Shown here piece after piece: positions 8,115 to 17,365 of a stretch of DNA of 64,000 bases (positions are counted from its first letter, which is position 1; every line of letters begins with the position of its first letter). Source of the DNA: Yersinia enterocolitica subsp. enterocolitica (GTDB lineage: Bacteria; Pseudomonadota; Gammaproteobacteria; Enterobacterales; Enterobacteriaceae); assembly GCF_901472495.1 (NCBI RefSeq), contig NZ_LR590469.1, forward strand, positions 4,030,001 to 4,094,000. Reading direction: 5' to 3'. Below the pieces are notes generated by a model, which did not search any database, was not told the origin of the DNA, and saw only the letters and a program-made list of their open reading frames with translations. Position numbers and translations under genes: made by a program.

Positions 8115-9044
8115 ATGGTTAAGATCTATGCTCCGGCATCGATTGGCAATGTCAGCGTTGGCTTCGATGTGCTGGGTGCTGCGGTTTCACCAGTAGACGG
8201 CACTTTGCTGGGCGATTGTGTCAGTGTGACCGCATCGGACAGTTTTAGTCTGCGCAACGAAGGCCGCTTTGTCAGCAAATTACCTGATGATCCAAAAGAA
8301 AATATCGTTTATCAATGCTGGGAGCGTTTTTGTCAGGAAATGGGCAAAGAGATCCCGGTAGCACTGGTGCTGGAAAAGAACATGCCGATTGGCTCAGGGC
8401 TGGGCTCCAGTGCCTGTTCTGTTGTTGCTGGCTTGATGGCAATGAACGAATTCTGCGGTAAACCGCTGGATAAAGTTACGCTGTTGGGCATGATGGGCGA
8501 GCTGGAAGGGCGAGTTTCTGGCAGTGTACATTTTGATAATGTTGCGCCTTGCTATTTAGGCGGGATGCAATTGATCCTCGAGCAACCCGGCTATATCAGT
8601 CAAGATGTACCCGGTTTTGACGACTGGCTGTGGGTGATGGCTTATCCAGGGATTAAAGTCTCTACCGCTGAGGCGCGGGCTATTTTACCCGCACAGTATC
8701 GCCGTCAGGATTGCATCGCTCATGGGCGTAATTTGGCTGGATTTATTCATGCCTGCCACACTCAGCAGCCGAGCCTGGCCGCTAAAATGATGAAAGATGT
8801 CATTGCCGAGCCTTACCGCACTCAATTATTGCCGGGCTTTGCTGCGGCCAGACAAGCCGCGCAGGATATTGGCGCGCTGGCCTGTGGTATTTCCGGTTCT
8901 GGCCCCACGCTGTTTGCCGTCTGCAATGATAGCGAGACCGCACAGCGCATGGCGAGCTGGCTACAAAATCATTACCTGCAAAACGACGAAGGTTTTGTTC
9001 ATATTTGCCGTCTGGATACCGCAGGCGCACGACTACTGGGATAA
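8115..9044 (+). CDS. thrB: Homoserine kinase
   Basis: GHMP-family kinase of 309 residues that phosphorylates homoserine to O-phosphohomoserine. The ATP-binding loop PIGSGLGSSACSVVAGLMAM lies near residue 90, and GISGSGPTLFA near residue 260 is the third GHMP motif. The start MVKIYAPASIGN at 8115 corresponds to the E. coli start; an in-frame ATG at 8094 lies within thrA and is not preferred. It sits between thrA (2-bp gap) and thrC (3-bp gap) in a translationally close operon. Confidence 0.97.
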   Translation: MVKIYAPASIGNVSVGFDVLGAAVSPVDGTLLGDCVSVTASDSFSLRNEGRFVSKLPDDPKENIVYQCWERFCQEMGKEIPVALVLEKNMPIGSGLGSSACSVVAGLMAMNEFCGKPLDKVTLLGMMGELEGRVSGSVHFDNVAPCYLGGMQLILEQPGYISQDVPGFDDWLWVMAYPGIKVSTAEARAILPAQYRRQDCIAHGRNLAGFIHACHTQQPSLAAKMMKDVIAEPYRTQLLPGFAAARQAAQDIGALACGISGSGPTLFAVCNDSETAQRMASWLQNHYLQNDEGFVHICRLDTAGARLLG

Positions 9045-9047
9045 CGC

Positions 9048-10337
9048 ATGAAACTGTATAACCTTAAAGATCACAACGAACAGGTCAGCTTCGCGCAAGC
9101 GATCAAACAGGGTCTGGGCAAGCAGCAAGGGTTGTTCTTCCCGCTGGAGTTGCCAGAGTTTGAACTGACAGAAATTGATAAACTGCTGGATCTGGATTTT
9201 GTCACTCGCAGCAGCCGTATTCTTTCTGCTTTTATTGGTAATGAAATCGCACCAGAGGTGTTAACCAAACGCGTTCAGGCGGCGTTTGAGTTTCCGGCTC
9301 CAGTCGCTCAGGTTGAGAATGATATCGCCGCACTGGAGTTGTTCCACGGCCCGACATTGGCCTTTAAGGACTTCGGCGCACGTTTTATGGCACAAATGCT
9401 GGCCGAAGTGGCTGGCGACCAGCCAGTGACTATCTTAACCGCAACCTCTGGTGATACTGGGGCGGCGGTCGCTCATGCTTTCTATGGCTTGAAAAATGTT
9501 CGCGTGGTTATCCTCTATCCACGCGGCAAAATCAGCCCGCTGCAAGAGAAGCTGTTCTGTACGTTAGGTGGCAATATCCACACGGTGGCTATTGAGGGCG
9601 ATTTTGATGCTTGTCAGGCGCTGGTCAAACAAGCCTTTGATGATGAGGAGTTAAAGCAGGCGCTGAGCCTTAACTCTGCTAACTCCATTAATATCAGCCG
9701 CTTGCTGGCTCAGATTTGCTATTACTTCGAAGCTGTAGCCCAGTTACCGCAAGAAGCACGTAACCAATTGGTTATCTCAGTGCCAAGTGGCAACTTCGGT
9801 GATTTGACCGCCGGTTTGCTGGCAAAATCGTTAGGTTTGCCGGTAAAACGCTTTATCGCTGCCACTAATGCCAACGACACCGTGCCGCGCTTCCTGGTTA
9901 ACGGCCAGTGGCAGCCGAAGCCGACGGTGGCGACGTTATCGAATGCTATGGATGTCAGCCAGCCGAATAACTGGCCGCGTGTTGAGGAGCTTTATCGTCG
10001 TAAAATCTGGCAGTTGAAAGAATTGGGCCACGGCGCAGTCAGTGATGATGTCACTAAAGACACCATGCGCGAATTGGCGGAGTTAGGGTATATCTCAGAG
10101 CCTCATGCTGCTATTGCCTATCGTGTGTTGCGCGATCAATTGCAGGACGGGGAATTCGGGGTATTTATCGCGACAGCGCATCCGGCGAAATTCAAAGAAA
10201 GTGTAGAAGAGATTCTGGCGCAGGAATTGCCGCTGCCAAAACCACTGGCAGTGCGGGCACAATTACCGCTGCTATCTCATGATTTGCCAGCAGACTTTGC
10301 GCAATTGCGGGCTTTCTTGATGGCTTTGCCAAAGTAA
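9048..10337 (+). CDS. thrC: Threonine synthase
   Basis: PLP-dependent lyase of 429 residues that converts O-phosphohomoserine to threonine. The PLP lysine lies in HGPTLAFKDFGARF near residue 107. TATSGDTGAAVA and the SVPSGNFGDLTAG phosphate-binding loop are intact. It is the last gene of the thr operon. No hairpin terminator was identified immediately downstream; an ERIC-type repeat lies there instead. Confidence 0.98.
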   Translation: MKLYNLKDHNEQVSFAQAIKQGLGKQQGLFFPLELPEFELTEIDKLLDLDFVTRSSRILSAFIGNEIAPEVLTKRVQAAFEFPAPVAQVENDIAALELFHGPTLAFKDFGARFMAQMLAEVAGDQPVTILTATSGDTGAAVAHAFYGLKNVRVVILYPRGKISPLQEKLFCTLGGNIHTVAIEGDFDACQALVKQAFDDEELKQALSLNSANSINISRLLAQICYYFEAVAQLPQEARNQLVISVPSGNFGDLTAGLLAKSLGLPVKRFIAATNANDTVPRFLVNGQWQPKPTVATLSNAMDVSQPNNWPRVEELYRRKIWQLKELGHGAVSDDVTKDTMRELAELGYISEPHAAIAYRVLRDQLQDGEFGVFIATAHPAKFKESVEEILAQELPLPKPLAVRAQLPLLSHDLPADFAQLRAFLMALPK

Positions 10338-10463
<126 letters not shown>

Positions 10464-10483
10464 GCTTTTTCTACTTGACGTTG

Positions 10484-11260
10484 TTAAAACTGTTCAGCGC
10501 GCTTAAATACCAGTTCATTTTTCGCCGACAGTCCGGCATCAAACTGATAGCCTTCCAGATTGAAATCAACCAGTTGCTCTGGTTTGGTGAGTTTATTCTG
10601 AATAATAAATCGGCTCATCAAGCCACGGGCTTTCTTGGCATAGAAACTGATGATTTTGTATTTGCCATTTTTCTCATCCAAAAAGACCGGTTTAATCAGT
10701 GAGCCTGCCAGCTTAGCCGGTTTAACAGCTTTAAAATATTCATCAGAGGCGAGATTTATCAGCACGTTATCACCTTGCTGCTCCAGCGCCTGATTCAGTT
10801 TCTCTGTTATCTGGTCGCCCCAGAAGGAATAGAGATCTTTGCCACCTGGGTTAGCCAGTTTGATCCCCATCTCCAGACGATATGGTTGCATCAAATCTAG
10901 CGGGCGCAATACGCCGTAGAGTCCGGAAAGCATACGTAAATGCTGTTGGGCAAAGTCAAAGTCAGCAGCGCTGAAATCCTGCGCCTGCATGCCGGTATAA
11001 ACATCGCCTTTAAAAGCCAGAATCGCCTGACGCGCATTGTCGGGTGTGAAATCAGGCTGCCATTCGCTGAAACGAGCGGCGTTCAAACCGGCCAGTTTGT
11101 CGCTAATTCCCATTAGACTGCTGATTTGCGCAGGTGTCAGTTCACGGCAGATCTCGATAAGCTGTTGTGATTTATCCAACATCTCTGGCTGAGTAAACTT
11201 TTTGGTTGCTAGCGGACTTTGATAATCAAGGGTTTTAGCCGGGGAAATGACAATAAGCAT
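10484..11260 (-). CDS. yaaA: Peroxide stress protein YaaA
   Basis: The 258-residue protein of the YaaA (DUF328/UPF0246) family starts MLIVISPAKTLDYQSPL and contains the typical FKGDVYTGMQAQDFSAADF and LSGLYGVLRPLDLMQPYRLE stretches. In E. coli yaaA is OxyR-induced, lowers free iron during hydrogen peroxide stress, and has a DNA-binding fold. Its place between thrC and talB is the same as in E. coli, but yaaX and yaaJ are absent here. Confidence 0.94.
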   Translation of the reverse strand: MLIVISPAKTLDYQSPLATKKFTQPEMLDKSQQLIEICRELTPAQISSLMGISDKLAGLNAARFSEWQPDFTPDNARQAILAFKGDVYTGMQAQDFSAADFDFAQQHLRMLSGLYGVLRPLDLMQPYRLEMGIKLANPGGKDLYSFWGDQITEKLNQALEQQGDNVLINLASDEYFKAVKPAKLAGSLIKPVFLDEKNGKYKIISFYAKKARGLMSRFIIQNKLTKPEQLVDFNLEGYQFDAGLSAKNELVFKRAEQF

Positions 11261-11670
11261 AACGACATCCTAATGAGCTAAATAAGACACTGTAGCAAAA
11301 AGCGCCAGCCAGCGAAAAGAAGATTGGGCGATTGCTAGGATAGATAGATCGCGTTGTCAGAGATGATATAGTTTAGCTAAATCGTCTCAGCACGATAAGA
11401 ATGGATGAAATTGCTATTAACCTGCCGGTTTCTGGCTGTTTTAAAAGGCGAAAACGGTTGCGAACCGAATACTGCCTGTTTGCGCTTTTTTTAATCAGTT
11501 TAACTGCCTTGCACCAAGGCTTACGCATGTTATTATCAAGACAAGGCAGGCGTCGAAATAGCTAATATTGCGAAACTGCTAACATTCCGAATGAGATGAA
11601 GCGCCATTTCGACCGAGATAAAAGTTGCGACATGCCAAAAGTTCATGCACAAACGATGAGAAACGACAAC
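11261..11670. other. Intergenic region upstream of talB and yaaA
   Basis: About 400 bp between the divergent genes yaaA and talB with no supported gene. It holds an inverted repeat CTGCCTTG (11504-11511) and CAAGGCAG (11542-11549). A T-rich run after GCGC at 11483-11491 could end a short transcript. The in-frame extension of talB to 11596 is not thought to be translated. Confidence 0.5.
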
Positions 11671-12624
11671 ATGACCGATAAACTTACTTCCCTACGTCAA
11701 ATCACCACTGTAGTAGCAGATACTGGGGATATCGCGGCAATGAAGCTGTATCAGCCGCAAGATGCAACCACGAACCCATCACTGATTCTGAATGCTGCCC
11801 AAATTCCTGAATACCGCAAGCTGATCGACGAAGCCATTGCCTGGGCTCGCGAACAAAGCAGTGATCATGCTCAGCAAATCGTTGATGCAACTGACAAACT
11901 GGCCGTCAATATCGGTTTGGAAATTCTGAAACTGATCCCCGGCCGCATTTCTACTGAAGTTGATGCTCGCCTGTCCTACGACACCGTTGCTAGCGTGGCA
12001 AAAGCGAAACGTTTGATCAAACTGTACAACGAAGCCGGTATCAGCAATGACCGTATTCTGATCAAACTGGCTTCTACCTGGCAGGGTATTCGTGCTGCGG
12101 AACAGCTGGAAAAAGAAGGTATCAACTGTAACCTGACTCTGCTGTTCTCCTTCGCTCAGGCACGTGCTTGTGCTGAGGCGGGTGTGTTCCTGATTTCACC
12201 GTTTGTTGGCCGTATTCTTGACTGGTACAAAGCCAATGGTGATAAGAAAGAGTTCGCACCACACGAAGATCCAGGTGTGGTTTCCGTGACCGAGATTTAC
12301 CAGTATTACAAAAAACACGGTTATAAAACTGTGGTTATGGGCGCAAGCTTCCGTAATCTGGGTGAGATCATCGAACTGGCTGGCTGTGACCGCCTGACTA
12401 TTGCTCCATCTCTGTTAAAAGAGTTGGCAGAAAGTGAAGGCCCAGTTGAGCGTAAACTGGCTTATACCGGTGAAGTTCAAGCTAAACCAACGCCACTGAC
12501 TGAAGCTGAATTCTACTGGCAGCACAATCAGGACCCGATGGCGATTGATAAACTGGCTGATGGCATTCGCAAGTTTGCTATCGACCAGGGCAAACTTGAG
12601 AAAATGATCTCAGACCTGCTGTAA
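11671..12624 (+). CDS. talB: Transaldolase B
   Basis: Transaldolase of 317 residues, the same length as E. coli TalB, in the non-oxidative pentose phosphate pathway: it transfers a dihydroxyacetone unit between sedoheptulose 7-phosphate and glyceraldehyde 3-phosphate. The Schiff-base lysine is in RILIKLASTWQGI near residue 132; the DATTNPSLIL and NCNLTLLFSFAQA signatures are intact. The start MTDKLTSLRQITTVVADTGD at 11671 aligns with E. coli; the 25-codon upstream extension is unlike the family. Confidence 0.97.
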   Translation: MTDKLTSLRQITTVVADTGDIAAMKLYQPQDATTNPSLILNAAQIPEYRKLIDEAIAWAREQSSDHAQQIVDATDKLAVNIGLEILKLIPGRISTEVDARLSYDTVASVAKAKRLIKLYNEAGISNDRILIKLASTWQGIRAAEQLEKEGINCNLTLLFSFAQARACAEAGVFLISPFVGRILDWYKANGDKKEFAPHEDPGVVSVTEIYQYYKKHGYKTVVMGASFRNLGEIIELAGCDRLTIAPSLLKELAESEGPVERKLAYTGEVQAKPTPLTEAEFYWQHNQDPMAIDKLADGIRKFAIDQGKLEKMISDLL

Positions 12625-12662
12625 TTTGACTGGCGGTAATTGATTCTCCGCAGTTATTTGAC

Positions 12663-12690
12663 GAAAGGTGGCGCAAGCTGCCTTTTTTAT
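12663..12690 (+). terminator. talB terminator
   Basis: Stem AAAGGTGGC/GCTGCCTTT with a 4-nt loop and a following run of T, about 40 bp after the talB stop. Confidence 0.75.
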
Positions 12691-12780
12691 TGCCTGTTAT
12701 CTGGGGCTGAGGGCAGTTCCAATAACATGGGGTATGCTATTATTCGCCACAGATAAAGGGCTTTTCGTCGAGGTAGTCAT

Positions 12781-13368
12781 ATGAATATATTACGTATAGG
12801 TTTAGTTTCCGTTTCTGATCGCGCATCGAGCGGGGTATATCAGGATAAAGGCATTCCAGCTCTGGAAGAGTGGTTAGCAAGTGCCCTAACGACCCCTTTT
12901 GCTATAGAAACCCGCCTTATCCCCGATGAACAAACCTTGATTGAACAAACCCTGTGTGAGTTAGTCGACGAGATGGGCTGCCATTTAGTGCTGACCACCG
13001 GTGGAACCGGCCCGGCAAGACGCGATGTCACCCCTGACGCCACATTGGCAATCGCAGATCGGCAAATGCCTGGTTTTGGTGAGCAAATGCGTCAAATCAG
13101 CCTCCATTTCGTCCCTACCGCGATATTATCCCGTCAGGTTGGCGTTATCCGTAAGCAGGCATTGATCATCAACTTACCGGGGCAACCTAAATCGATCAAA
13201 GAAACCCTGGAAGGGGTGAAAGATGCAGAATCGAAGGTGCTGGTTGCGGGGATTTTTGCCAGTGTGCCTTATTGCATTCAACTACTGGATGGGCCATATA
13301 TAGAGACCAATGCTGAAGTGGTAGCGGCTTTCCGTCCTAAGAGTGCAGTTATCGATATAAACAACTAA
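12781..13368 (+). CDS. mogA: Molybdopterin adenylyltransferase
   Basis: The protein is 195 residues, as in E. coli Mog. It adenylylates molybdopterin before MoeA inserts molybdate, in the cytoplasm. The TTGGTGPARRDVTPDAT motif near residue 70 and NLPGQPKSIKETLEGVKDA near residue 135 are the MoCF/MoaB-MogA substrate-binding signatures. It follows talB as in E. coli and has its own upstream gap of about 90 bp after the talB terminator. Confidence 0.97.
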   Translation: MNILRIGLVSVSDRASSGVYQDKGIPALEEWLASALTTPFAIETRLIPDEQTLIEQTLCELVDEMGCHLVLTTGGTGPARRDVTPDATLAIADRQMPGFGEQMRQISLHFVPTAILSRQVGVIRKQALIINLPGQPKSIKETLEGVKDAESKVLVAGIFASVPYCIQLLDGPYIETNAEVVAAFRPKSAVIDINN

Positions 13369-13496
13369 ATTAAAACTTTTTACAACATAAGACACCATTA
13401 TGGCAGTGTCGGGAATTTTGTACGGTATAGTCATATTTACTTTACAAAAGGCTGAAAATATTTTTCTTCCCCTACTCTGGTTTATTACGGTGTCAT

Positions 13497-14864
13497 ATGC
13501 CCCAAGAACACAATTCATCTCAAGTCGACTTATCGCAACCTCATGTTGCCCAACAACATAATCATAACCGTCGGCTGAATAAGCAAGATTATAAAACCCT
13601 CACTCTGGCGGCTTTAGGCGGAGCGCTTGAGTTTTATGACTTCATTATTTTCGTTTTCTTTGCTGCGGTTATTGGTGATCTTTTCTTCCCGGTTGATATG
13701 CCAGAGTGGCTGCGTCAGGTGCAGACATTCGGTATTTTTGCAGCGGGTTATTTGGCTCGCCCGCTCGGCGGCATTATCATGGCGCATTTTGGTGATCTGG
13801 TTGGCCGTAAGAAGATGTTTACTCTAAGTATTTTGTTAATGGCATTACCAACATTGGCGATAGGTATGCTGCCGACTTATGCCTCGATTGGTATTGCAGC
13901 GCCATTACTATTACTGTTAATGCGTGTATTACAAGGTGCGGCGATTGGCGGCGAAGTGCCCGGCGCATGGGTCTTTGTAGCAGAACATGTACCACGTCGG
14001 CGCATTGGCATTGCTTGCGGAACACTCACTGCTGGCTTGACGGCGGGGATCTTACTGGGGTCACTGGTGGCCACCGCGATGAACACCACCTTAAGCCCTC
14101 AGGCCATTTTAGATGGCGGCTGGCGTGTACCATTCTTCCTCGGCGGGATTTTCGGCTTGTTCGCCATGTACTTACGCCGTTGGTTGCAAGAAACCCCAAT
14201 CTTTAAAGAGATGCAGGCACGTAAAACTCTGGCTGATGAATTACCACTGAAATCTGTCGTGGTGAATCATAAGAAAGAAATAGTGGTTTCGATGCTACTG
14301 ACCTGGTTACTGTCTGCCGGTATTGTGGTCGTTATTCTTATGACACCGACTTATTTACAGAAGCAGTTCGGTGTCTTGCCCGCTCTGGCATTGCAGGCCA
14401 ATAGCTTGGCGATTGTCGCGTTGGTATTTGGCTGTGTGATTGCTGGCCTTATTATTGACCGCTTCGGTGCCAGTAAAACCTTTATTGTTGGCAGCCTGAT
14501 GTTGGCGGTGTCGACATGGTCGTTTTATCACACCAATTTGACCGACCCGAGTCAGTTATTTACCCATTATATGTTGGCAGGATTCTGTGTCGGTATTGTT
14601 GGCGCGGTGCCTTATGTGATGGTGCGTGCATTCCCGGCAGAGGTGCGCTTTACTGGCATTTCTTTCTCCTACAATGTGGCATATGCCATTTTTGGTGGGT
14701 TGACACCGATTGTGGTGACGTTATTGATGAAAGTGACGCCTATGGCTCCCGCGTATTACATGCTGTTGTTATCGCTGGTGGGATTCCTGTTAGGAATTTA
14801 TCTACGCAATGATATTAATAGCGAAGTGAAAGCGCATCTGCCAAAGAAAGCCCTGGCTGAGTAA
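13497..14864 (+). CDS. MFS transporter, metabolite:H+ symporter (MHS) type
   Basis: The 455-residue membrane protein has about 12 predicted helices. The motif GGALEFYDFIIFVFFAAVIG in helix 1 and GDLVGRKKMF between helices 2 and 3 are typical of the proline/betaine, shikimate and alpha-ketoglutarate (MHS) branch of the major facilitator superfamily. The N-terminal 30 residues are polar and His/Gln/Asn-rich. The substrate cannot be read from the sequence. No gene of this kind sits between mogA and satP in E. coli, so this is lineage-specific content. A terminator follows at 14890. Close homologues exist in Yersinia as far as I can recall, but this was not checked. Confidence 0.85.
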   Translation: MPQEHNSSQVDLSQPHVAQQHNHNRRLNKQDYKTLTLAALGGALEFYDFIIFVFFAAVIGDLFFPVDMPEWLRQVQTFGIFAAGYLARPLGGIIMAHFGDLVGRKKMFTLSILLMALPTLAIGMLPTYASIGIAAPLLLLLMRVLQGAAIGGEVPGAWVFVAEHVPRRRIGIACGTLTAGLTAGILLGSLVATAMNTTLSPQAILDGGWRVPFFLGGIFGLFAMYLRRWLQETPIFKEMQARKTLADELPLKSVVVNHKKEIVVSMLLTWLLSAGIVVVILMTPTYLQKQFGVLPALALQANSLAIVALVFGCVIAGLIIDRFGASKTFIVGSLMLAVSTWSFYHTNLTDPSQLFTHYMLAGFCVGIVGAVPYVMVRAFPAEVRFTGISFSYNVAYAIFGGLTPIVVTLLMKVTPMAPAYYMLLLSLVGFLLGIYLRNDINSEVKAHLPKKALAE

Positions 14865-14889
14865 AGTAGCATCAAGTAGATATCATTAC

Positions 14890-14919
14890 AAAATAGCCCA
14901 TAAAACCTGGGCTATTTTT
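14890..14919. terminator. Bidirectional terminator after the MFS gene
   Basis: Stem AAAATAGCCCA/TGGGCTATTTT with a 7-nt loop lies between two convergent genes and can serve both. Confidence 0.88.
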
Positions 14920-14931
14920 GTCTAATATAAT

Positions 14932-17127
14932 TTAAAATTCACCCTTAAAATTAAAGCCGACCTTCTGCTTGACCCGAGCCGAGGGTTGAGAAATAACTTC
15001 AGAGTATAATGTACGGGCACCTTGTTGCTGCAAATATCGGCTCAGTTCTCTGACTGCCGCCGTGCCAGCCCCTCTCACCGTTCCTTCGCGATCGGGAAAT
15101 AAAACATAGTCTGGTAGGGTTGCGGATGCGACCAATTCAACTTCATTGTGGCTATTAAAACGATCGGCAAGTACGATCGCGATAACTCTCCCTTGAAATT
15201 TAACAATTACATATATTTCACCGGGGCGATGAAGAATGAGTCGCCGTTTGATAATACCCGTCACAATATTTCCAGCATGAAGTAGTTTAGTGAGGGCGTT
15301 ATTGATTTCAACTGGATCGGCATCCGCACTGGCACCTTGAGCGGGGTAGCCTTGCTCATATTGCTGCTCCCAGAGAGCAACGGTTTCCCTTAGCTTTTTC
15401 CGCATAGCGTGGGCATTGCTAACTTCTACATCGGAAAGTTTTTCCTCTTCCTCAGGTGTGGGGGTTGGGAGTATTTCGATTTCAAATTCCAATTCAGTTT
15501 GCTCAACAAGTTCACCGTGCGAAATGATTATTGGGGGAGTTTGCCTATAGATGAAAGTCTCTAATAGCAATTCATAAATACCTAAGGGTAACAACTCTAC
15601 CTGTGCGGGTGATTCATCAGTTAAGGAAAAATTACTATAAGTTACATAACTAAGTTGAGCATAATCTAGCGCGGTTTTAATATCGCCAAAAGCATTGTTG
15701 GTTGTTTTATCTGTTATTTTTTCTGTTATAGCATGGATAAATCTATTTTCTACTGCCTGATTTTCGACGGCAACGCCAGTACTTCCTGTTCTGATGATTG
15801 AATCTATTATTCGGCCAAAAAATGCCGAATTCCAAGTTTCTAAGCTATTGCCAAACAATAAAGTAAAATCAGTCATAATGTCCAATGTCCACTCAATGCA
15901 GCGGGGTCTTATTTGACGTGCTGGACGAGCGTTAAGTAAAGAGTGGATCGATACCATGCAGGTTTTGGCGGCCGCCGGGAGACTTAGAGATTGCCTATAT
16001 TGACTGTAATCCATATAAGCCAATGTCATGTAGTTATCTACCTTTTCAGGCATTGTTAACTCTTCTTCTTGGAGAGAGGCGGGGAGCAGTGGGGAACTGT
16101 TTCCGGCAATATGTAAAGTTTTCCCTTTGGTATTACTGTTAAAAAAGTCATTTGCACTGAATATGATGCTATCTAATTGTTGGCATTTACCTTGTATAAT
16201 ATAATTATAAATATTTAAAAAAGGAGTGAAAGCACAAAGTATTTTACTGGTTTGTACTAAATCTCTTTTTTCCCAATCCTTATCTCCGGTATCAGCGGTA
16301 AGTATAGTTTTTGCGATAACTAAGGGTTTATGTTTATTGTAGTTAGTTATGATTATCTCTGGTGCCACATTGAGGTGACTATCCCAATCAAAGAAAATGA
16401 TGGGAGATGTATTTACTAATCTATTTTTCAATGTTTGAAGATATTGCACTTGTACAATATCTTCATCTATCTGTATAATAAAAGACAAGTTATCGCTGCG
16501 TTGATAACGTTCAAAATAAATTCCATCATTCATTTTTACATTGGTGAAGCTAACTCTACTATTATTAATATTAATGTTAGCGCCATTAAATAATACGATT
16601 TCATAATTATCGTCTACCCCTAACTCAATAGTATTAAAAACTAATAAAATCTGTTTGTTTTTCAATCTTGCGTCGTTCCAGTATTTGTCAAATACATCAG
16701 CGAGTTTTATTGTATGGTTATTTATAATGACACATTGTTGATCACAGTTAAGGCCTTCTTTTTTTGATACTTTAATACTGGTAATCATACGACTCATTCC
16801 CAGTGCTTTTAAACTATTATTCGTAATATTCTCTTGTAACTCGAAAAAAGGGGGAATGTAATTATCATTCTTATAAATTGTTGCTGTCATTTCTGGAGGG
16901 ACGGTGATGGATTGAATACTATCATTATTAATAGGTGTCAAGTTACTATCTGACTTGACAGCGGTTGCGCTATCTTGATACAGATCTATTTTTTGATTTG
17001 GTGCTAAACAAATACTATCGCCTTTGAATTTATCTTCAGTATAAAAACAGATTTTATTTTCATCTGAATAGATTGGTTTCGATATCGTCAATATAATGAT
17101 GGTTAATGTTATTATGACTGTTTTCAT
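14932..17127 (-). CDS. Unrecognised exported protein with beta/gamma-crystallin-like N-terminus and GNAT-like C-terminus
   Basis: The 731-residue protein is not assigned to a named family. A signal peptide (1-21, hydrophobic VIITLTIIILTI) predicts export. Residues 25-120 look like two Greek-key beta/gamma-crystallin motifs: Y29-x4-F34-x-G36, and the strand ends SIQSITV and MITSIKV. Eight cysteines (27, 40, 128, 132, 298, 315, 390, 410) come in close pairs, as in disulfide proteins. An acidic Pro/Glu linker lies at 550-565. The end resembles a GNAT acetyltransferase: R685-G-A-G688-T-A690 fits the acetyl-CoA loop (R/Q-x-x-G-x-G/A) and SARVKQKVGF (716-725) fits motif B. The AT-rich first two thirds differ from neighbouring core genes, suggesting acquisition. 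Start ATG at 17127. A secreted GNAT would need a cytosol with acetyl-CoA, so an effector or toxin role is a guess. Confidence 0.7.
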   Translation of the reverse strand: MKTVIITLTIIILTISKPIYSDENKICFYTEDKFKGDSICLAPNQKIDLYQDSATAVKSDSNLTPINNDSIQSITVPPEMTATIYKNDNYIPPFFELQENITNNSLKALGMSRMITSIKVSKKEGLNCDQQCVIINNHTIKLADVFDKYWNDARLKNKQILLVFNTIELGVDDNYEIVLFNGANININNSRVSFTNVKMNDGIYFERYQRSDNLSFIIQIDEDIVQVQYLQTLKNRLVNTSPIIFFDWDSHLNVAPEIIITNYNKHKPLVIAKTILTADTGDKDWEKRDLVQTSKILCAFTPFLNIYNYIIQGKCQQLDSIIFSANDFFNSNTKGKTLHIAGNSSPLLPASLQEEELTMPEKVDNYMTLAYMDYSQYRQSLSLPAAAKTCMVSIHSLLNARPARQIRPRCIEWTLDIMTDFTLLFGNSLETWNSAFFGRIIDSIIRTGSTGVAVENQAVENRFIHAITEKITDKTTNNAFGDIKTALDYAQLSYVTYSNFSLTDESPAQVELLPLGIYELLLETFIYRQTPPIIISHGELVEQTELEFEIEILPTPTPEEEEKLSDVEVSNAHAMRKKLRETVALWEQQYEQGYPAQGASADADPVEINNALTKLLHAGNIVTGIIKRRLILHRPGEIYVIVKFQGRVIAIVLADRFNSHNEVELVASATLPDYVLFPDREGTVRGAGTAAVRELSRYLQQQGARTLYSEVISQPSARVKQKVGFNFKGEF

Positions 17128-17299
17128 AGGCTAACCCTTAACTTTATTAATTTTAATGTTCTGAGTTATCGATGTAATTTACATTTTATATGATGTATTT
17201 TTTCTTGGCTTTATCTATTTTCATCATTCTATTTTATTATTTTATAATGTTAATTTTAAGCACATAATTAATTTTATTTTAGAAGTGAAAAATAAACAT
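17128..17299. other. AT-rich promoter region of the 731-residue exported protein
   Basis: Very AT-rich gap with long A/T runs between the satP terminator and the start codon at 17127. It presumably holds the promoter for the minus-strand gene. AT-rich flanks of this kind are often bound by H-NS-like proteins, but this is inference only. Confidence 0.4.
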
Positions 17300-17334
17300 A
17301 AAAAAGCCCCCTGAACATGAATATTCAGAGGGCC
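17300..17334 (-). terminator. satP terminator
   Basis: Read on the minus strand, GGCCCTCTGAA and TTCAGGGGGC form an imperfect stem followed by a run of T. It lies about 30 bp after the satP stop. Confidence 0.8.
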
Positions 17335-17365
17335 GTTAAATGTAATTTTTCGCAGTGAACTGTAA

